Source: Devosia ginsengisoli (GTDB lineage Bacteria > Pseudomonadota > Alphaproteobacteria > Rhizobiales > Devosiaceae). From it: DNA of 64,000 nucleotides. The stretch is taken from positions 2,294,001-2,358,000 of the forward strand of contig NZ_CP042304.1 of the NCBI RefSeq assembly GCF_007859655.1, in the 5' to 3' direction. A program made the translations under genes and the position numbers. The notes under the pieces were generated by a model, which searched no databases, had not been told where the DNA came from, and saw only the letters and a list, made by a program, of their open reading frames with translations. Every line of letters starts with the position of its first letter. Positions within the stretch are counted from its first letter, which is position 1. Below are positions 52,211 through 61,573 of this stretch, piece by piece.

Positions 52211-52822
52211 CTATCGCTCCGTCAAAGCCAGTTTCGCGCCGAGCAGCACGAAGGCGCCGGCAAATGTGCGGCGCATCCATAGCATGATCGCTGGCTTGGA
52301 AATCACCTGTCCACGGATCGCGGCAGCGAACAGTCCGTATGCTGCAAACACCACAAAGGTCACCACCATGAAGACACCGCTGAGCTCCAGCATCCGCATG
52401 ACCCCATTGGGCGTGCTCGCCGGCACGAATTGCGGCAGGAAGGCAAAAAAGAAGATCGAGAGCTTGGGATTGAGGATATTGATCAGGATCGACTCCACGA
52501 TCACCTTGCCCGCCGATTTCTCCACCCGGTCCGCCTCGACGCTCAGCGCCCCGGTCTCCTTGAGCGTCGCCCAGGCCATGTAGAGCAGGTAGATCACGCC
52601 GAGATACTTGATGATCTCGAAGGCCAGCGCGCTGGTATGCAGGATTGCCGCCAGCCCGGTAATCGCCGCCAGCATATGCGGCACGATGCCCAGAGTGCAG
52701 CCGAATGCCGCCCACAGGCTGGCTCTGCGGCCCCGGCTCAGCCCTGCGGCAATGGTGTAGAGCGCGCCGGTGCCGGGCGAAATCACCACGATCAGCGTGG
52801 TGACGAAAAATTCGATGCTCAC
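52211..52822 (-). CDS. LysE-family translocator
   Basis: This 203-residue protein has six predicted membrane helices and the N-terminal SPGTGALYT element of the LysE/RhtB exporters; the RGRRASLWAAFG loop follows. It probably exports an amino acid or homoserine lactone. It ends 4 bp before the GST start, so the GST may be cotranscribed. Confidence 0.9.
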   Translation of the reverse strand: MSIEFFVTTLIVVISPGTGALYTIAAGLSRGRRASLWAAFGCTLGIVPHMLAAITGLAAILHTSALAFEIIKYLGVIYLLYMAWATLKETGALSVEADRVEKSAGKVIVESILINILNPKLSIFFFAFLPQFVPASTPNGVMRMLELSGVFMVVTFVVFAAYGLFAAAIRGQVISKPAIMLWMRRTFAGAFVLLGAKLALTER

Positions 52823-52928
52823 GTCCTTGCCTCCAGATCCAACCGCAATCGCAGCCCGCCATTTGCCCGCCCTTCTCTGCGTCGCGCAACCCCGTTGAAG
52901 TTTCGTTTTTCTGTGGCTACATTAAAGC

Positions 52929-53201
52929 ATGCGTCTGAGCTTCGACCCCACCAAGCGAGACCGTACGCTTGCGGAAAGAGGCTTGGACTTCGCCGCTGCC
53001 GCCGAAGTTTTTGCCGGTCGAACCTATGACAAGCAGGACGACAGGTTTGACTACGGCGAGCTACGCATGATCACCGTCGGCCATATGGCCGGTCGAATGG
53101 TTGTTGTGGTCTGGACGCAACGCGGCGACATAAGACACATAATTTCGATGAGGAAGGCCAATGAGCGCGAGCAAGCCCGGTACGCCCAATTTCTCGCCTG
53201 A
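52929..53201 (+). CDS. brnT: BrnT-family toxin of a type II toxin-antitoxin module
   Basis: This 90-residue RelE-like toxin has the BrnT landmarks FDPTKRDRTLAERGLDF, AEVFAG and the C-terminal IRHIISMRKANEREQARY. The 3' end overlaps brnA by 41 bases, the usual brnTA order with toxin first. It would act as a ribonuclease controlled by BrnA. Confidence 0.92.
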   Translation: MRLSFDPTKRDRTLAERGLDFAAAAEVFAGRTYDKQDDRFDYGELRMITVGHMAGRMVVVVWTQRGDIRHIISMRKANEREQARYAQFLA

Positions 53202-53418
53202 TCCGGATGATGCACCTGAACTGGACGATGCATGGTTCGAATCTGCGGACCAGCATGACGGTGGTAGCTTGGTAAAACGCGGCCGACCCGCGCTGCCCCA
53301 TCCCAAGAAGCACCTCAACATCAGGCTCGACGCTGACGTCGTCGATCGCTTCAAGGCCTCCGGCCCCGGCTGGCAAAGCCGGATGAACGATGTCTTGCGC
53401 AAGGCTGTCGGCCTGTGA
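53161..53418 (+). CDS. brnA: BrnA-family antitoxin
   Basis: This 85-residue protein has an acidic N-terminus and a C-terminal ribbon-helix-helix (KHLNIRLDADVVDRFKASGPGW, then RMNDVLRKAV). BrnA binds BrnT and represses the operon. The long overlap with brnT implies translational coupling. Confidence 0.92.
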   Translation: MSASKPGTPNFSPDPDDAPELDDAWFESADQHDGGSLVKRGRPALPHPKKHLNIRLDADVVDRFKASGPGWQSRMNDVLRKAVGL

Positions 53419-53873
53419 CCCCCATCACCATCCTCATCGTTCCGCCCTTTTCCACCCTCTGCAACGCTGCCTTCGCGCTGCGGCGCGAGGTCTTTGTCTG
53501 GGAACAGAAAGTGCCCGAGGCGGAGGAGAATGATGCCGACGACATCACCGCCACCCACTTCGTGGCCATTGCCCAGGGCGAGGTGGTCGGTACGCTTCGG
53601 CTGATCGACAAGCCGGAACACATCAAGATCGGCCGGGTGGCAGTGCGGCAATCCTTCCGCGGCCACGGCATTGCCAGGCAGATGATGCTGGCGGCCATGG
53701 AGCATGCCCGTGCCCAGGGCCGCGATCGCTTCTACCTCACCGCCCAGTCCGACAAGCTGGGCATGTATGAGAAGCTGGGCTTCGCCGCCTTCGGGCCGGA
53801 ATTCCAGGATGGCGGCATGCCCCATCGCGCCATGCGCAGCTATGACCGCGACACGGCCGCATTAACCAGTTAG
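53415..53873 (+). CDS. GNAT-family N-acetyltransferase (ElaA-like)
   Basis: GTG at 53415 overlaps the brnA stop. The 152-residue protein has the ElaA-type N-terminus (AFALRREVFVWEQKVPEAEEND), the acetyl-CoA-binding RVAVRQSFRGHGIARQM and the C-terminal MYEKLGFAAFGPEF with PHRAM. Position suggests it is translated from the toxin-antitoxin message, but it is probably functionally separate. Confidence 0.88.
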   Translation: MTPITILIVPPFSTLCNAAFALRREVFVWEQKVPEAEENDADDITATHFVAIAQGEVVGTLRLIDKPEHIKIGRVAVRQSFRGHGIARQMMLAAMEHARAQGRDRFYLTAQSDKLGMYEKLGFAAFGPEFQDGGMPHRAMRSYDRDTAALTS

Positions 53874-54173
53874 CAGCCTCTTAAGCCTGTTGCCCGTCGA
53901 TAGGTCCCTTGCCCCGCCAATTGCGCTATTGTCAGCGATGTCGGGAGGCCTGCGCACCATGTTGCGCGGCGCCCAGCACAATACCGCCAGGGAGGCGGAG
54001 AAGGCCGGCCTCGTTGCGAGAGCCGGCCTTTTCAATTGATCCGCGACAAATCGGCCCGGAACGTCTGCGCTTGTCGCTGCGTTGTCGAGACATCATGGGC
54101 CGCACGATGCGCCACCTGCAAGTTTTGCACCGCGCGGCCCGTTCACCTCAACGATGAACCAATGGAGCCTACT
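53874..54173. other. Gene-free stretch, possible small RNA
   Basis: 300 bp without a supported gene. TTGCGC- and GCGCAA-type segments can pair (about 53951-53970). A strong terminator (AAGGCCGGC ... GCCGGCCTT then TTTT) follows at 54001-54032. The region could be the 3' end of a short noncoding RNA, or the end of the brnTA-GNAT message. Confidence 0.4.
54001..54032 (+). terminator. Rho-independent terminator
   Basis: AAGGCCGGC-CTCG / CGAG-A-GCCGGCCTT stem with a 3-nt tip, followed by TTTT; a long, nearly perfect stem. Confidence 0.75.
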
Positions 54174-54842
54174 ATGATCCGCACCCTTCTGGCCACTACG
54201 GCCCTCGCTGCGTTGCTCGCCACCGGCGCCATCGCCCAGGACGCCGCGCCTGCCGATCCGGCTGCGCCGCCCGCCACCGAGGCACCCGCCGAGCCGGCCG
54301 CGCCGGCTGAACCTGCAGCACCCGCTGAGCCTGCTGCCCCGGCCGAACCCGCCGCGCCGGCCGCTCCCGCTGCCACCGACGTTGCCCCGGCCGGCGATGT
54401 CGAGTCCGGCGCCGTGGAAGAAACCGAGGTCAACGAACCCTGGGATATGTCGGCTGGCTATGTCGCTGCCGATACCGATAATCTCGGCACGCGCCTGATC
54501 GGCCAGCCGGTCTATTCCAGCGCCGGTGACGATGCCGAGGAAATCGGCAAGATTTCCGACCTGGTCTTTGATGAAAACGGCCAGATCACCGCTGTGATCA
54601 TCGGTGTCGGCGGCTTCCTCGGCATCGGCGAAAAGGCCGTTGCGGTGGACTTCCAGTCGCTCGAATTCACCGTGGCTGCCGACAATACGGAACGCTGGGT
54701 CGTGCCCACCACGGCCGATGCCCTGACCGCCGCCCCGGACTTCGTCTGGGAGGAAGATGAGCCGGCCGATGCGGCCACCGACCCCATGGCCCCGGCCGAT
54801 CCCATGGCCCCGGTCGAGCCGGCTGCTCCGGCAACCAACTGA
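54174..54842 (+). CDS. Exported PRC-barrel domain protein
   Basis: ATG at 54174 with GGAG seven bases upstream gives a 222-residue precursor: signal peptide (residues 1-21), an Ala/Pro-rich tract with AEPAAP repeats (about 25-65), then a PRC-barrel (about 105-180; IGQPVYSSAGDDAEEIGKISD, VGGFLGIGEKAVAVDF) and another Pro-rich tail. PRC-barrel proteins bind RNA or pack in the envelope; no specific role can be assigned here. The gene downstream encodes a relative, and the two are separated by a perfect terminator. Confidence 0.87.
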   Translation: MIRTLLATTALAALLATGAIAQDAAPADPAAPPATEAPAEPAAPAEPAAPAEPAAPAEPAAPAAPAATDVAPAGDVESGAVEETEVNEPWDMSAGYVAADTDNLGTRLIGQPVYSSAGDDAEEIGKISDLVFDENGQITAVIIGVGGFLGIGEKAVAVDFQSLEFTVAADNTERWVVPTTADALTAAPDFVWEEDEPADAATDPMAPADPMAPVEPAAPATN

Positions 54843-54863
54843 TCCCTCGCGGATTGTTTCTGG

Positions 54864-54889
54864 AAGGGCCGGCCTGTGGGCCGGCCCTT
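54864..54889 (+). terminator. Terminator between the PRC-barrel genes
   Basis: Perfect 11-bp stem AAGGGCCGGCC / GGCCGGCCCTT with a 4-nt loop. Confidence 0.75.
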
Positions 54890-54908
54890 TGCGTCACAGG
54901 AGATCGCT

Positions 54909-55826
54909 ATGCTGCGTCCGTTTCTCACCGCCTCGACCCTCGCCTTGCTGCTTTCGGCGCCGGCGCTGGGGCAAGTGCCAGCCCCGACCACCGAGCTCGA
55001 ACAGAGTGGCTTGACGCCTCCCACGCTGCTCTCGGAAGGCTATACGACGGGCGGCGAGGACGTGCTGGTGACCACCTTGCTGGGTGAAACCGTCTATGCC
55101 GCGGTGGAAGACCCGGCCGAAGAGATCGGCACCATTACCGACATGGTCGTCACCTCGGGGCTGGGCATTTCCGCCGTGGTCATCAGTGTCGGCGGTTTCC
55201 TGGGTATTGGCGAAAAGGAAGTGGCGGTCGATTTCGCCCAGCTCGAATGGGCTACCCGCCAGGACGGCTCGCGCCGCTGGGTGCTGGCCACCACCGCCGA
55301 AGCCCTGTCTGCCGCGCCGGCCTTCATCTGGTCCGACAGCGAGGAGGCAACCGGCCAACCGGCGCTGACCCCGCAGCAGGAGGAGGACCAACTGGTCGAT
55401 GGCGACCCCAACGACACCACTATCGATCCTGCTCTCACCACCGACCAGCCCGAGCGGCAGACCATCACCACGCCGCTGGATCGGGAGGGCCTGAGCCCGT
55501 TCGACGAGACGGGGCTGACCGCGGACGAGCTGCGCGGCATCGCCGTCTATGGCATCAATGACGAGCAGATCGGCGCCATCAGCGACGTCCTCATCGACCC
55601 CGATGGCGGCTTTGACGCCGTTATCGTCGATGTCGGCGGCTTCCTGGGCCTGGGCGCAAGGCCGGTCGCCGTTGCCTCGGACAATCTGGTGTTCTCCGCC
55701 GATACCTTCGGCAATCGCTACCTGTTCCTCAACACCACGCGCGAGCAGCTCGAGGCGCAGCCGGCCTATGACCCGGCCACCTATGCCGACGAGCGGGCAA
55801 GCCAGCGAACCATTATCACGCCGTAA
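54909..55826 (+). CDS. Exported protein with two PRC-barrel domains
   Basis: ATG at 54909 with AGGAG-type site upstream. The 305-residue precursor has a signal peptide (1-21) and two PRC-barrels: one near residues 60-130 (LLGETVYAAVEDPAEEIGTITD, VGGFLGIGEKEVAVDF) and another near 210-285 (YGINDEQIGAISDVLID, VGGFLGLGARPVAVAS). The first is close in sequence to the barrel of the preceding gene, suggesting duplication. Confidence 0.87.
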   Translation: MLRPFLTASTLALLLSAPALGQVPAPTTELEQSGLTPPTLLSEGYTTGGEDVLVTTLLGETVYAAVEDPAEEIGTITDMVVTSGLGISAVVISVGGFLGIGEKEVAVDFAQLEWATRQDGSRRWVLATTAEALSAAPAFIWSDSEEATGQPALTPQQEEDQLVDGDPNDTTIDPALTTDQPERQTITTPLDREGLSPFDETGLTADELRGIAVYGINDEQIGAISDVLIDPDGGFDAVIVDVGGFLGLGARPVAVASDNLVFSADTFGNRYLFLNTTREQLEAQPAYDPATYADERASQRTIITP

Positions 55827-55831
55827 CCCTG

Positions 55832-58456
55832 TTAAGGGGCGGCTGGCGCCTCGTCTTCGGCTGGCTTGCTCCGGCTGCCGAAGACATGTCGGCCATAAAA
55901 CCAGCTGGTCGCCAGCAGGGCCAGCCCCATGCCCACGAAGGACGCGACGCGCCAGAGTCCTTCCAGCCCGCCGATATCGAACAGGAAGACCTTGGCCACC
56001 GTCGCCAGCATGATCGCGAGCGAACCATAGCGCAGCGGCTGGCTGTCGAGGCGCGTGCCGATCAGCAAAGCCGCAAAAGCCAGCAGCAGCATGCCTGCCG
56101 AATAGGTGTAGCGTTCGATGGCGCCGCTATCGCCCTGCAGCATGTCCGGATGAAACAGGTGGCGGATATCGACCAGGATGCCGGTCAGCACCAGCACACC
56201 GCCGGCAATGGCGAACAGCCATCGCATCCATTGCGCCGTCCCCTCGACACCGCGCATCACCCAGGCCAGCGCCAGCGCAAGCAGCCCCGGCAGCACAATC
56301 CCGGTCAGCGATACGTTGAGCAGGGGCAGGCCCGGGACATGCCATCTTGGCCAGAAACCATAAACCGGCAGAACCACAGCCAGGCCGATTATGGCCAGCA
56401 TGACCAGCGACACCACCAGCCCCGCCTCCCGCAAGCCCTGCCGCGCCAGCCACGTTCCCGCGGCGACGGCGGCGAGGCTCAGCAGCAGGATCGCATTGCC
56501 CCAGAGCGAGCTCCAGATCAGCGTATCCGGGGGAATGATCTGGCCGGGCTCGGGCAGGATCAGATAGGTCAGGCCGAATGCGCCCAATGCCACGGCCGCA
56601 TTGTCCAGAACCCTGACCAGCCAGGCGGGCGTGCCGCGCAGAATGGTGGCCGCCAGCAGGAAGGCCAGCGCGGGCAGCAGCAGCGCCACGACAGGCGCAT
56701 CCCATGGCGGGCTGCCGGGAACATAATCGGCAATTTCACGCAGGCTTCCCGGCTCGGCCCAGGCGAGTATCGAAAGCGCCAGCAGCCCGAAATAGACCCC
56801 GATATAGAGCCCGGCGACGAGCGGCAGATGCTGCAGGGGATAGCGCCGTTGCACCAGGGCCAGACCCAGCACCTGCAAGGCGGCCGCCAGGGCGAAATAG
56901 TTGGGATCGACCACCGCAACGATCGCCAGTGACACATAGCCCGAGGCCGATGCGCTGAATATCCCGCGCACGCCATCGGCGGCTTCCGGCGCGACGGCAC
57001 GACCGAGGAACAGCGCGCCGGCAACGGCTGCCGCCGCAAACAGCAGGGCCAGGGCGGCCCACATAGTGGGCAGGTCGCGCACCCCGATCCAGCCGTCGAG
57101 ATCCACCATGGTCGACACGAAGCTCAGCGTGACCGCTACGCAGAGCACGCTCGCCGCCCGCAGTGCAGGCCTGCCGCGCAGCATGCCCACGACCAGCGGC
57201 ACGGCGATGGCAGCGAGCATGACGAGGCCGACAACGAGCCGTGCCGGCCCGTCCGGTTCGCGCCAACTGGCCATCATCAGCAGCCAGCCGGCCACCGCGA
57301 TATAGGTGGGGGTGAGCGTTCCGGATCGGCCGAACACGGTCATGAGCGCCGTGCCGAGGCCAAGCGCGCAGACACCGACCAGATAGAGCGGGCTGAAATC
57401 CGTCCAGCTTGCCCCCGCCAAGACAAGGAACATGGCCAGCGCCGTCGACAACTCCGTCGGCCCCCAGCCCCGCGCGGTTGTTTCCGGCCCCCGTTCGACC
57501 AGCAGGAACAGCACCAGCGGCGAGACAACCAGCGCCACCAGGGTCGATAGTTCGGGCGCGTCGGGCGGCGCACCGATATAGAGGAATGCCGCCAGCCAGG
57601 CGAAATGCAGCAGGACGACCGGCGTCAACAGCGACCACCATCCCAGCCGGATGCAGGTTGCAGCGCCCGCGATCAGCAGCGCGGCCAGATAGAGATGGAA
57701 TACCAGCGCCTGGGGCGCATCGGCCAACAGGAAGAACGGCGCCAGATAGCCGCCCAGCAGGCCAACGATCAGCACGGGCCGGCCGAAGATGAAGGCAATC
57801 GCGAGCGCCAGGGCGGCCGTTCCGGCCGAAAGCAGGAACCCGGTCAATAGCGAGGTCAGGCCGAAAGCGGCACTGGACAGGAAGGCTGTTGCGTAAAGCG
57901 TGCCGATGGCGGCCGAAGCCAGGGCCGCCGAAATCTGCTGGTAATTGGTAATCTGCAGCCGCCGCACGACAAAGGCGCCCGCCAACGCCAGCAAAGCACC
58001 AATGGCGCAGACGATCACCCCGAGCGTGGGCGTGAAGAAGCCGTTGTCGGCCGCCATGCGCGCCAGAAAGAAGCCGGCGATCAGCAGCATGATCGCCCCG
58101 CCCCAGACCGGCGGCTGCACGCCCATGACGCGTTCCATGTCGAAAACACGGGCCTTGCGGCTGCGCGGCTCAGGCTCCGGCGGCGCGCTCTGGCGTACCC
58201 AGCCCTCGTCCAGCGTCGAGGCGGCAACTAGGTCTTCGACGGGCTCATCGACATCAGGCGTCGGCTGGGCAGCGACCGGATCGGTGGCGGCAGGCGCCGC
58301 CGGCGCGGGTTCGGCGGCATGCTCCCGCACAGCCGTGCCCGGTGGTACGCCCCGCTCCAGCGACTGGATGCGGTGGGCGAGCTTGTCGATCTGCTTCTGC
58401 TTGCCATGGGCGATGAACAGCGCCACCGCCGCCAGGACAAAGGCGATTACCTCCAC
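55832..58456 (-). CDS. DUF2339 polytopic membrane protein
   Basis: This 874-residue protein has an N-terminal coiled-coil/charged segment (residues 15-90, Pro/Ala-rich) and about two dozen membrane helices, the profile of DUF2339. Its role is unknown; related proteins are annotated as predicted membrane proteins. It is encoded on the minus strand after fliJ, 94 bp away, and convergent with the PRC-barrel gene. Confidence 0.87.
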   Translation of the reverse strand: MEVIAFVLAAVALFIAHGKQKQIDKLAHRIQSLERGVPPGTAVREHAAEPAPAAPAATDPVAAQPTPDVDEPVEDLVAASTLDEGWVRQSAPPEPEPRSRKARVFDMERVMGVQPPVWGGAIMLLIAGFFLARMAADNGFFTPTLGVIVCAIGALLALAGAFVVRRLQITNYQQISAALASAAIGTLYATAFLSSAAFGLTSLLTGFLLSAGTAALALAIAFIFGRPVLIVGLLGGYLAPFFLLADAPQALVFHLYLAALLIAGAATCIRLGWWSLLTPVVLLHFAWLAAFLYIGAPPDAPELSTLVALVVSPLVLFLLVERGPETTARGWGPTELSTALAMFLVLAGASWTDFSPLYLVGVCALGLGTALMTVFGRSGTLTPTYIAVAGWLLMMASWREPDGPARLVVGLVMLAAIAVPLVVGMLRGRPALRAASVLCVAVTLSFVSTMVDLDGWIGVRDLPTMWAALALLFAAAAVAGALFLGRAVAPEAADGVRGIFSASASGYVSLAIVAVVDPNYFALAAALQVLGLALVQRRYPLQHLPLVAGLYIGVYFGLLALSILAWAEPGSLREIADYVPGSPPWDAPVVALLLPALAFLLAATILRGTPAWLVRVLDNAAVALGAFGLTYLILPEPGQIIPPDTLIWSSLWGNAILLLSLAAVAAGTWLARQGLREAGLVVSLVMLAIIGLAVVLPVYGFWPRWHVPGLPLLNVSLTGIVLPGLLALALAWVMRGVEGTAQWMRWLFAIAGGVLVLTGILVDIRHLFHPDMLQGDSGAIERYTYSAGMLLLAFAALLIGTRLDSQPLRYGSLAIMLATVAKVFLFDIGGLEGLWRVASFVGMGLALLATSWFYGRHVFGSRSKPAEDEAPAAP

Positions 58457-58550
58457 GCGTCAAAGCTCCTTGTTGAAGAGAGCCGGCCGTGGCCCGCAAA
58501 ACCGATCGATCCGGTCGCCATGAGCGACCGGCATGTTGCCGTCGGGAATC

Positions 58551-58964
58551 CTATTGCCGCGAAAAGCGCAGTCGGCCGATCTCGTCATATTCGGCCTGCT
58601 CGACCTTGAGCTGTTCCTGCGCCTCGCGCTGATGCTCGCGCTGATCCAGCAATTCGACCTTCTTGAGGTCTTCGAGCGCCTCGGCCAGGCCATCCTGGGC
58701 CACTTCGAGCTTGCTCTTCATGTCATTGGCGGAATTGAGCAGGTTGTCGCGCCTTGTCAGCGCGGCCTTGGCAAAGGTCGAATAGGCGAAATGCGCCACA
58801 TCGGAAATGCCGGTCTTGGTGTGCTCGATTTCGATCTGCTGGTCGAGTTCGGACGCCATGCGCTCGAAATCGGCAACCATCATCTCGATCTGCGCAACCT
58901 GACGGCGCTTCTCGTCCACCTGGAACTTTTTGAGCCGAATGAGGCTCTCGCTGCGCGATTTCAA
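58551..58964 (-). CDS. fliJ: Flagellar export protein FliJ
   Basis: This 137-residue, almost entirely helical protein (charged, Gln-rich: VDEKRRQVAQIEMMVADFERM, LLDQREHQREAQEQL) matches FliJ, the central stalk-like partner of FliI. It starts 52 bp after the fliI stop and is probably cotranscribed with it. Confidence 0.88.
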   Translation of the reverse strand: MKSRSESLIRLKKFQVDEKRRQVAQIEMMVADFERMASELDQQIEIEHTKTGISDVAHFAYSTFAKAALTRRDNLLNSANDMKSKLEVAQDGLAEALEDLKKVELLDQREHQREAQEQLKVEQAEYDEIGRLRFSRQ

Positions 58965-59016
58965 GACCTGTACTCCTTACACATCAAGTCAGTTCCGGGA
59001 CCAATACGCGGCCCCA

Positions 59017-60345
59017 TCAGTCTGCCGCACCCGCCTCGGCCACGATCGCTTCGAGCATCTGATAGCCCTCGGCGATACCGGTCGTTTCTTCCCGCTCCTG
59101 CCCGAGAAAAGCCTCGAGCGCAGGATAGATGGCGATCGCGCGGTCCACTTTCGGATCTGACCCTTTCCGGTAAGCCCCAAGCCGGATCAGTTCCTCCATG
59201 TCCGAATAGATGGACATGAGCTCTCGCGCCTTGACCAGGACCGGCCGGAAATCGACCGGAACACACCCTGGCATGGTGCGCGAAATGGACCGGAGCACGT
59301 TGACCGCCGGGTAACGCCCCCGCTCGGCAATTCCGCGCTCCATTACGATGTGCCCATCAAGAATGCCGCGTACGGCATCCGCAATGGGCTCATTGTGATC
59401 ATCACCTTCCACCAAAACGGTAAATAGACCGGTAATAGAACCTGTCGTCGGCGTTCCCGGCCCCGCGCGTTCCAGCAGGCGCGGCAGCTCGGTGAAGACG
59501 GTGGGCGGATACCCCTTGGCGGTTGGCGGTTCGCCAATGGCCAGCCCAATCTCGCGCTGCGCCATGGCAAAGCGGGTCAGACTGTCCATCATGCACAGCA
59601 CGCGCTTGCCCTGGTCGCGGAAATATTCCGATAAAGCCAGGCTCATATAGGCCGCCTGCCGCCGCATCAGCGCCGCCTCGTCCGATGTGGCCACCACGAC
59701 CACGGCGTGCTTGAGGCCTTCCTCGCCCAGATATTCCTGGATGAATTCATGCACCTCGCGGCCGCGCTCGCCGATGAGCCCGATGACGGCGACATCCACA
59801 TTGGTATTGCGCGCCAGCATACTCATGAGCACCGACTTGCCGACGCCCGAGCCGGCAAAGATGCCCAGCCGCTGCCCCTCGCAGACCGTGGTGAAGGTAT
59901 TGAGACAGCGCACGCCCAGGTCGAGCGGATCGCCGACCCGCACCCGGTCATGCGCCAGGAGCGGATTCTGTCGCAATGGATAGGGCGTGGCGCCGCGCGG
60001 CAATGGTCCCTTGCCGTCGATCGGCTCGCCATTGGCATTGATGACGCGGCCCAGCCAGCCTTCGGAGGGAAAGGCCGCGCCGTCATGACGCTGGAACACC
60101 GCCTTGCAGCCCAGCCGCACGCCGGACAGTTGCCCGAACGGCAGGCACAGGGCATGGCCATCCCTAAAGCCGATGATTTCGGCGGCCAGCAGGTCTTCGT
60201 TGACCGTCTCGATCTGGACCCGGCCGCCGACGCGCAATTCCCGCACTGGCCCGACGATCTCGACCAACAGGCCCTGCACCGACTTGACGCGGCCGAACAC
60301 CTCGATGTCGTCGATCGCCTCGATAGCCGATATCAGCGCTTTCAT
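59017..60345 (-). CDS. fliI: Flagellum-specific ATP synthase FliI
   Basis: ATG at 60345 ([13 protein letters not shown]) gives 442 residues, the usual length; a longer upstream start would add 46 poorly conserved residues. Walker A is FAGSGVGKS, Walker [10 protein letters not shown], and the catalytic-loop motif is GERGREV. It powers flagellar export with FliH and FliJ. A CtrA-type box lies upstream on the same strand. Confidence 0.95.
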   Translation of the reverse strand: MKALISAIEAIDDIEVFGRVKSVQGLLVEIVGPVRELRVGGRVQIETVNEDLLAAEIIGFRDGHALCLPFGQLSGVRLGCKAVFQRHDGAAFPSEGWLGRVINANGEPIDGKGPLPRGATPYPLRQNPLLAHDRVRVGDPLDLGVRCLNTFTTVCEGQRLGIFAGSGVGKSVLMSMLARNTNVDVAVIGLIGERGREVHEFIQEYLGEEGLKHAVVVVATSDEAALMRRQAAYMSLALSEYFRDQGKRVLCMMDSLTRFAMAQREIGLAIGEPPTAKGYPPTVFTELPRLLERAGPGTPTTGSITGLFTVLVEGDDHNEPIADAVRGILDGHIVMERGIAERGRYPAVNVLRSISRTMPGCVPVDFRPVLVKARELMSIYSDMEELIRLGAYRKGSDPKVDRAIAIYPALEAFLGQEREETTGIAEGYQMLEAIVAEAGAAD

Positions 60346-60423
60346 CGCCAGCTTATCCCCGTTGGCGGGACCACAATTATGGTTTCCACGTCTGTCGAAT
60401 CGCGTCGGACCACGAATCACACA

Positions 60424-60438
60424 GTAACCGATCGTTAA
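60424..60438 (-). promoter_or_regulatory. CtrA-type box upstream of fliI
   Basis: On the minus strand TTAA-N7-TTAC (TTAACGATCGGTTAC), 79 bp before the fliI start; one mismatch from TTAA-N7-TTAA. Confidence 0.5.
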
Positions 60439-60527
60439 GCAAAAGGCGCTATTTGAGGGGTTGGCCCGGTCTGTCCGCAGCATTGCGTTGACTTCCCGCC
60501 AAACCCCTTACATAGCCGCGATTGCTT

Positions 60528-60541
60528 GAGTCGAAAGAGTC
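60528..60541. promoter_or_regulatory. Two GANTC (CcrM methylation) sites upstream of ctrA
   Basis: GAGTC at 60528-60532 and again at 60537-60541. In Caulobacter a GANTC site in the ctrA P1 promoter couples its transcription to replication-dependent methylation, so a pair here is a plausible counterpart. Confidence 0.55.
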
Positions 60542-60556
60542 GGTTGAAACGGCTTC

Positions 60557-60670
60557 TTAAACCATTTTCTTAAGAAAAATTGATAAGATTAACCTTTAAA
60601 TTTCAAAGACTTAGACTAAATTCATCCTAACGCCGTTTGCGTATTGCCGAACCGAATTAAACTTTGTTAA
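60557..60670 (+). promoter_or_regulatory. AT-rich ctrA promoter region with TTAA half-sites
   Basis: TTAA occurs at 60557, 60570, 60589, 60596, 60657 and 60667. The pair at 60657 and 60667 is spaced by N6 and includes GTTAAC; none is an exact N7 match. They are compatible with autoregulation by CtrA. Confidence 0.4.
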
Positions 60671-60777
60671 CTATTTGGGCTTAGGGTTCAGTCATATCCA
60701 GTAGGGTTGGAGTGAGGCAGCGTCTTGGTCGCTCAGCCACACGGGTTCCAGCAGGAACGAATGGCAAGGGGAATATA

Positions 60778-61485
60778 ATGCGGGTACTCCTTATTGAGGA
60801 CGACAGCGCGACAGCGCAGAGCATCGAACTGATGCTCAAGTCCGAAAGTTTCAACGTCTACACCACCGATCTCGGTGAAGAAGGCGTCGATCTCGGCAAA
60901 CTCTACGATTACGACATCATCCTTCTCGACCTGAACCTGCCCGACATGAGCGGCTATGAGGTGCTCCGCACCCTGCGCGTCGCCAAGGTTCAGACACCGA
61001 TTCTCATTCTATCCGGTCTTGCCGGCATCGAGGATAAGGTTCGTGGCCTCGGCTTCGGCGCCGACGACTACATGACCAAGCCGTTCCACAAGGACGAACT
61101 CGTGGCCCGCATCCACGCCATCGTCCGGCGCTCCAAGGGCCATGCCCAGTCGGTCATCTCGACGGGCGACCTGACGGTCAACCTGGATACCAAGACGGTC
61201 GAAGTGCAGACCCAGCGGGTGCACCTCACCGGCAAGGAATACCAGATGCTCGAGCTGCTCTCCCTCCGCAAGGGAACCACGCTCACCAAGGAAATGTTCC
61301 TCAACCACCTTTATGGCGGCATGGACGAACCCGAGCTCAAGATCATCGACGTGTTCATCTGCAAGCTCCGCAAGAAGCTCAGCGTGGCCACCGGTGGCAA
61401 GAATTACATCGAGACCGTCTGGGGTCGCGGCTATGTGCTGCGCGAGCCCGACGAGAGCGAAGTCTACAACGAAAACGTCGCCTGA
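60778..61485 (+). CDS. ctrA: Cell cycle response regulator CtrA
   Basis: This 235-residue OmpR-type regulator has a receiver domain (acidic pair E7/D8/D9 and phospho-acceptor D51, LLDLNLPD) and a winged-helix DNA-binding domain ([43 protein letters not shown]). Sequence and length match CtrA closely, including the FICKLRKKL stretch. It is the master regulator of cell cycle and flagellar genes; its likely targets fliF, fliI and sciP are in this window. Confidence 0.97.
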   Translation: MRVLLIEDDSATAQSIELMLKSESFNVYTTDLGEEGVDLGKLYDYDIILLDLNLPDMSGYEVLRTLRVAKVQTPILILSGLAGIEDKVRGLGFGADDYMTKPFHKDELVARIHAIVRRSKGHAQSVISTGDLTVNLDTKTVEVQTQRVHLTGKEYQMLELLSLRKGTTLTKEMFLNHLYGGMDEPELKIIDVFICKLRKKLSVATGGKNYIETVWGRGYVLREPDESEVYNENVA

Positions 61486-61509
61486 TCCGTCAGGCTCCAC
61501 CGTCACAAG

Positions 61510-61537
61510 ACCCCGCGACATCGTCGCGGGGTTTTTT
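61510..61537 (+). terminator. Terminator after ctrA
   Basis: ACCCCGCGAC / GTCGCGGGGT perfect 10-bp stem with a 3-nt loop, followed by a run of six T residues. Confidence 0.85.
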
Positions 61538-61573
61538 GTTTTTGGTCATCCCACCCACCCGCCAGCCGTCACC

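Larger units (their letters stand above)
60346..60777. other. Divergent region between fliI and ctrA
   Basis: 432 bp with no credible gene and, near ctrA, a marked AT-rich tract (about 60541-60680). It contains a CtrA-type box for fliI, two GANTC sites and several TTAA half-sites that are likely CtrA or regulator binding sites. Confidence 0.6.
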
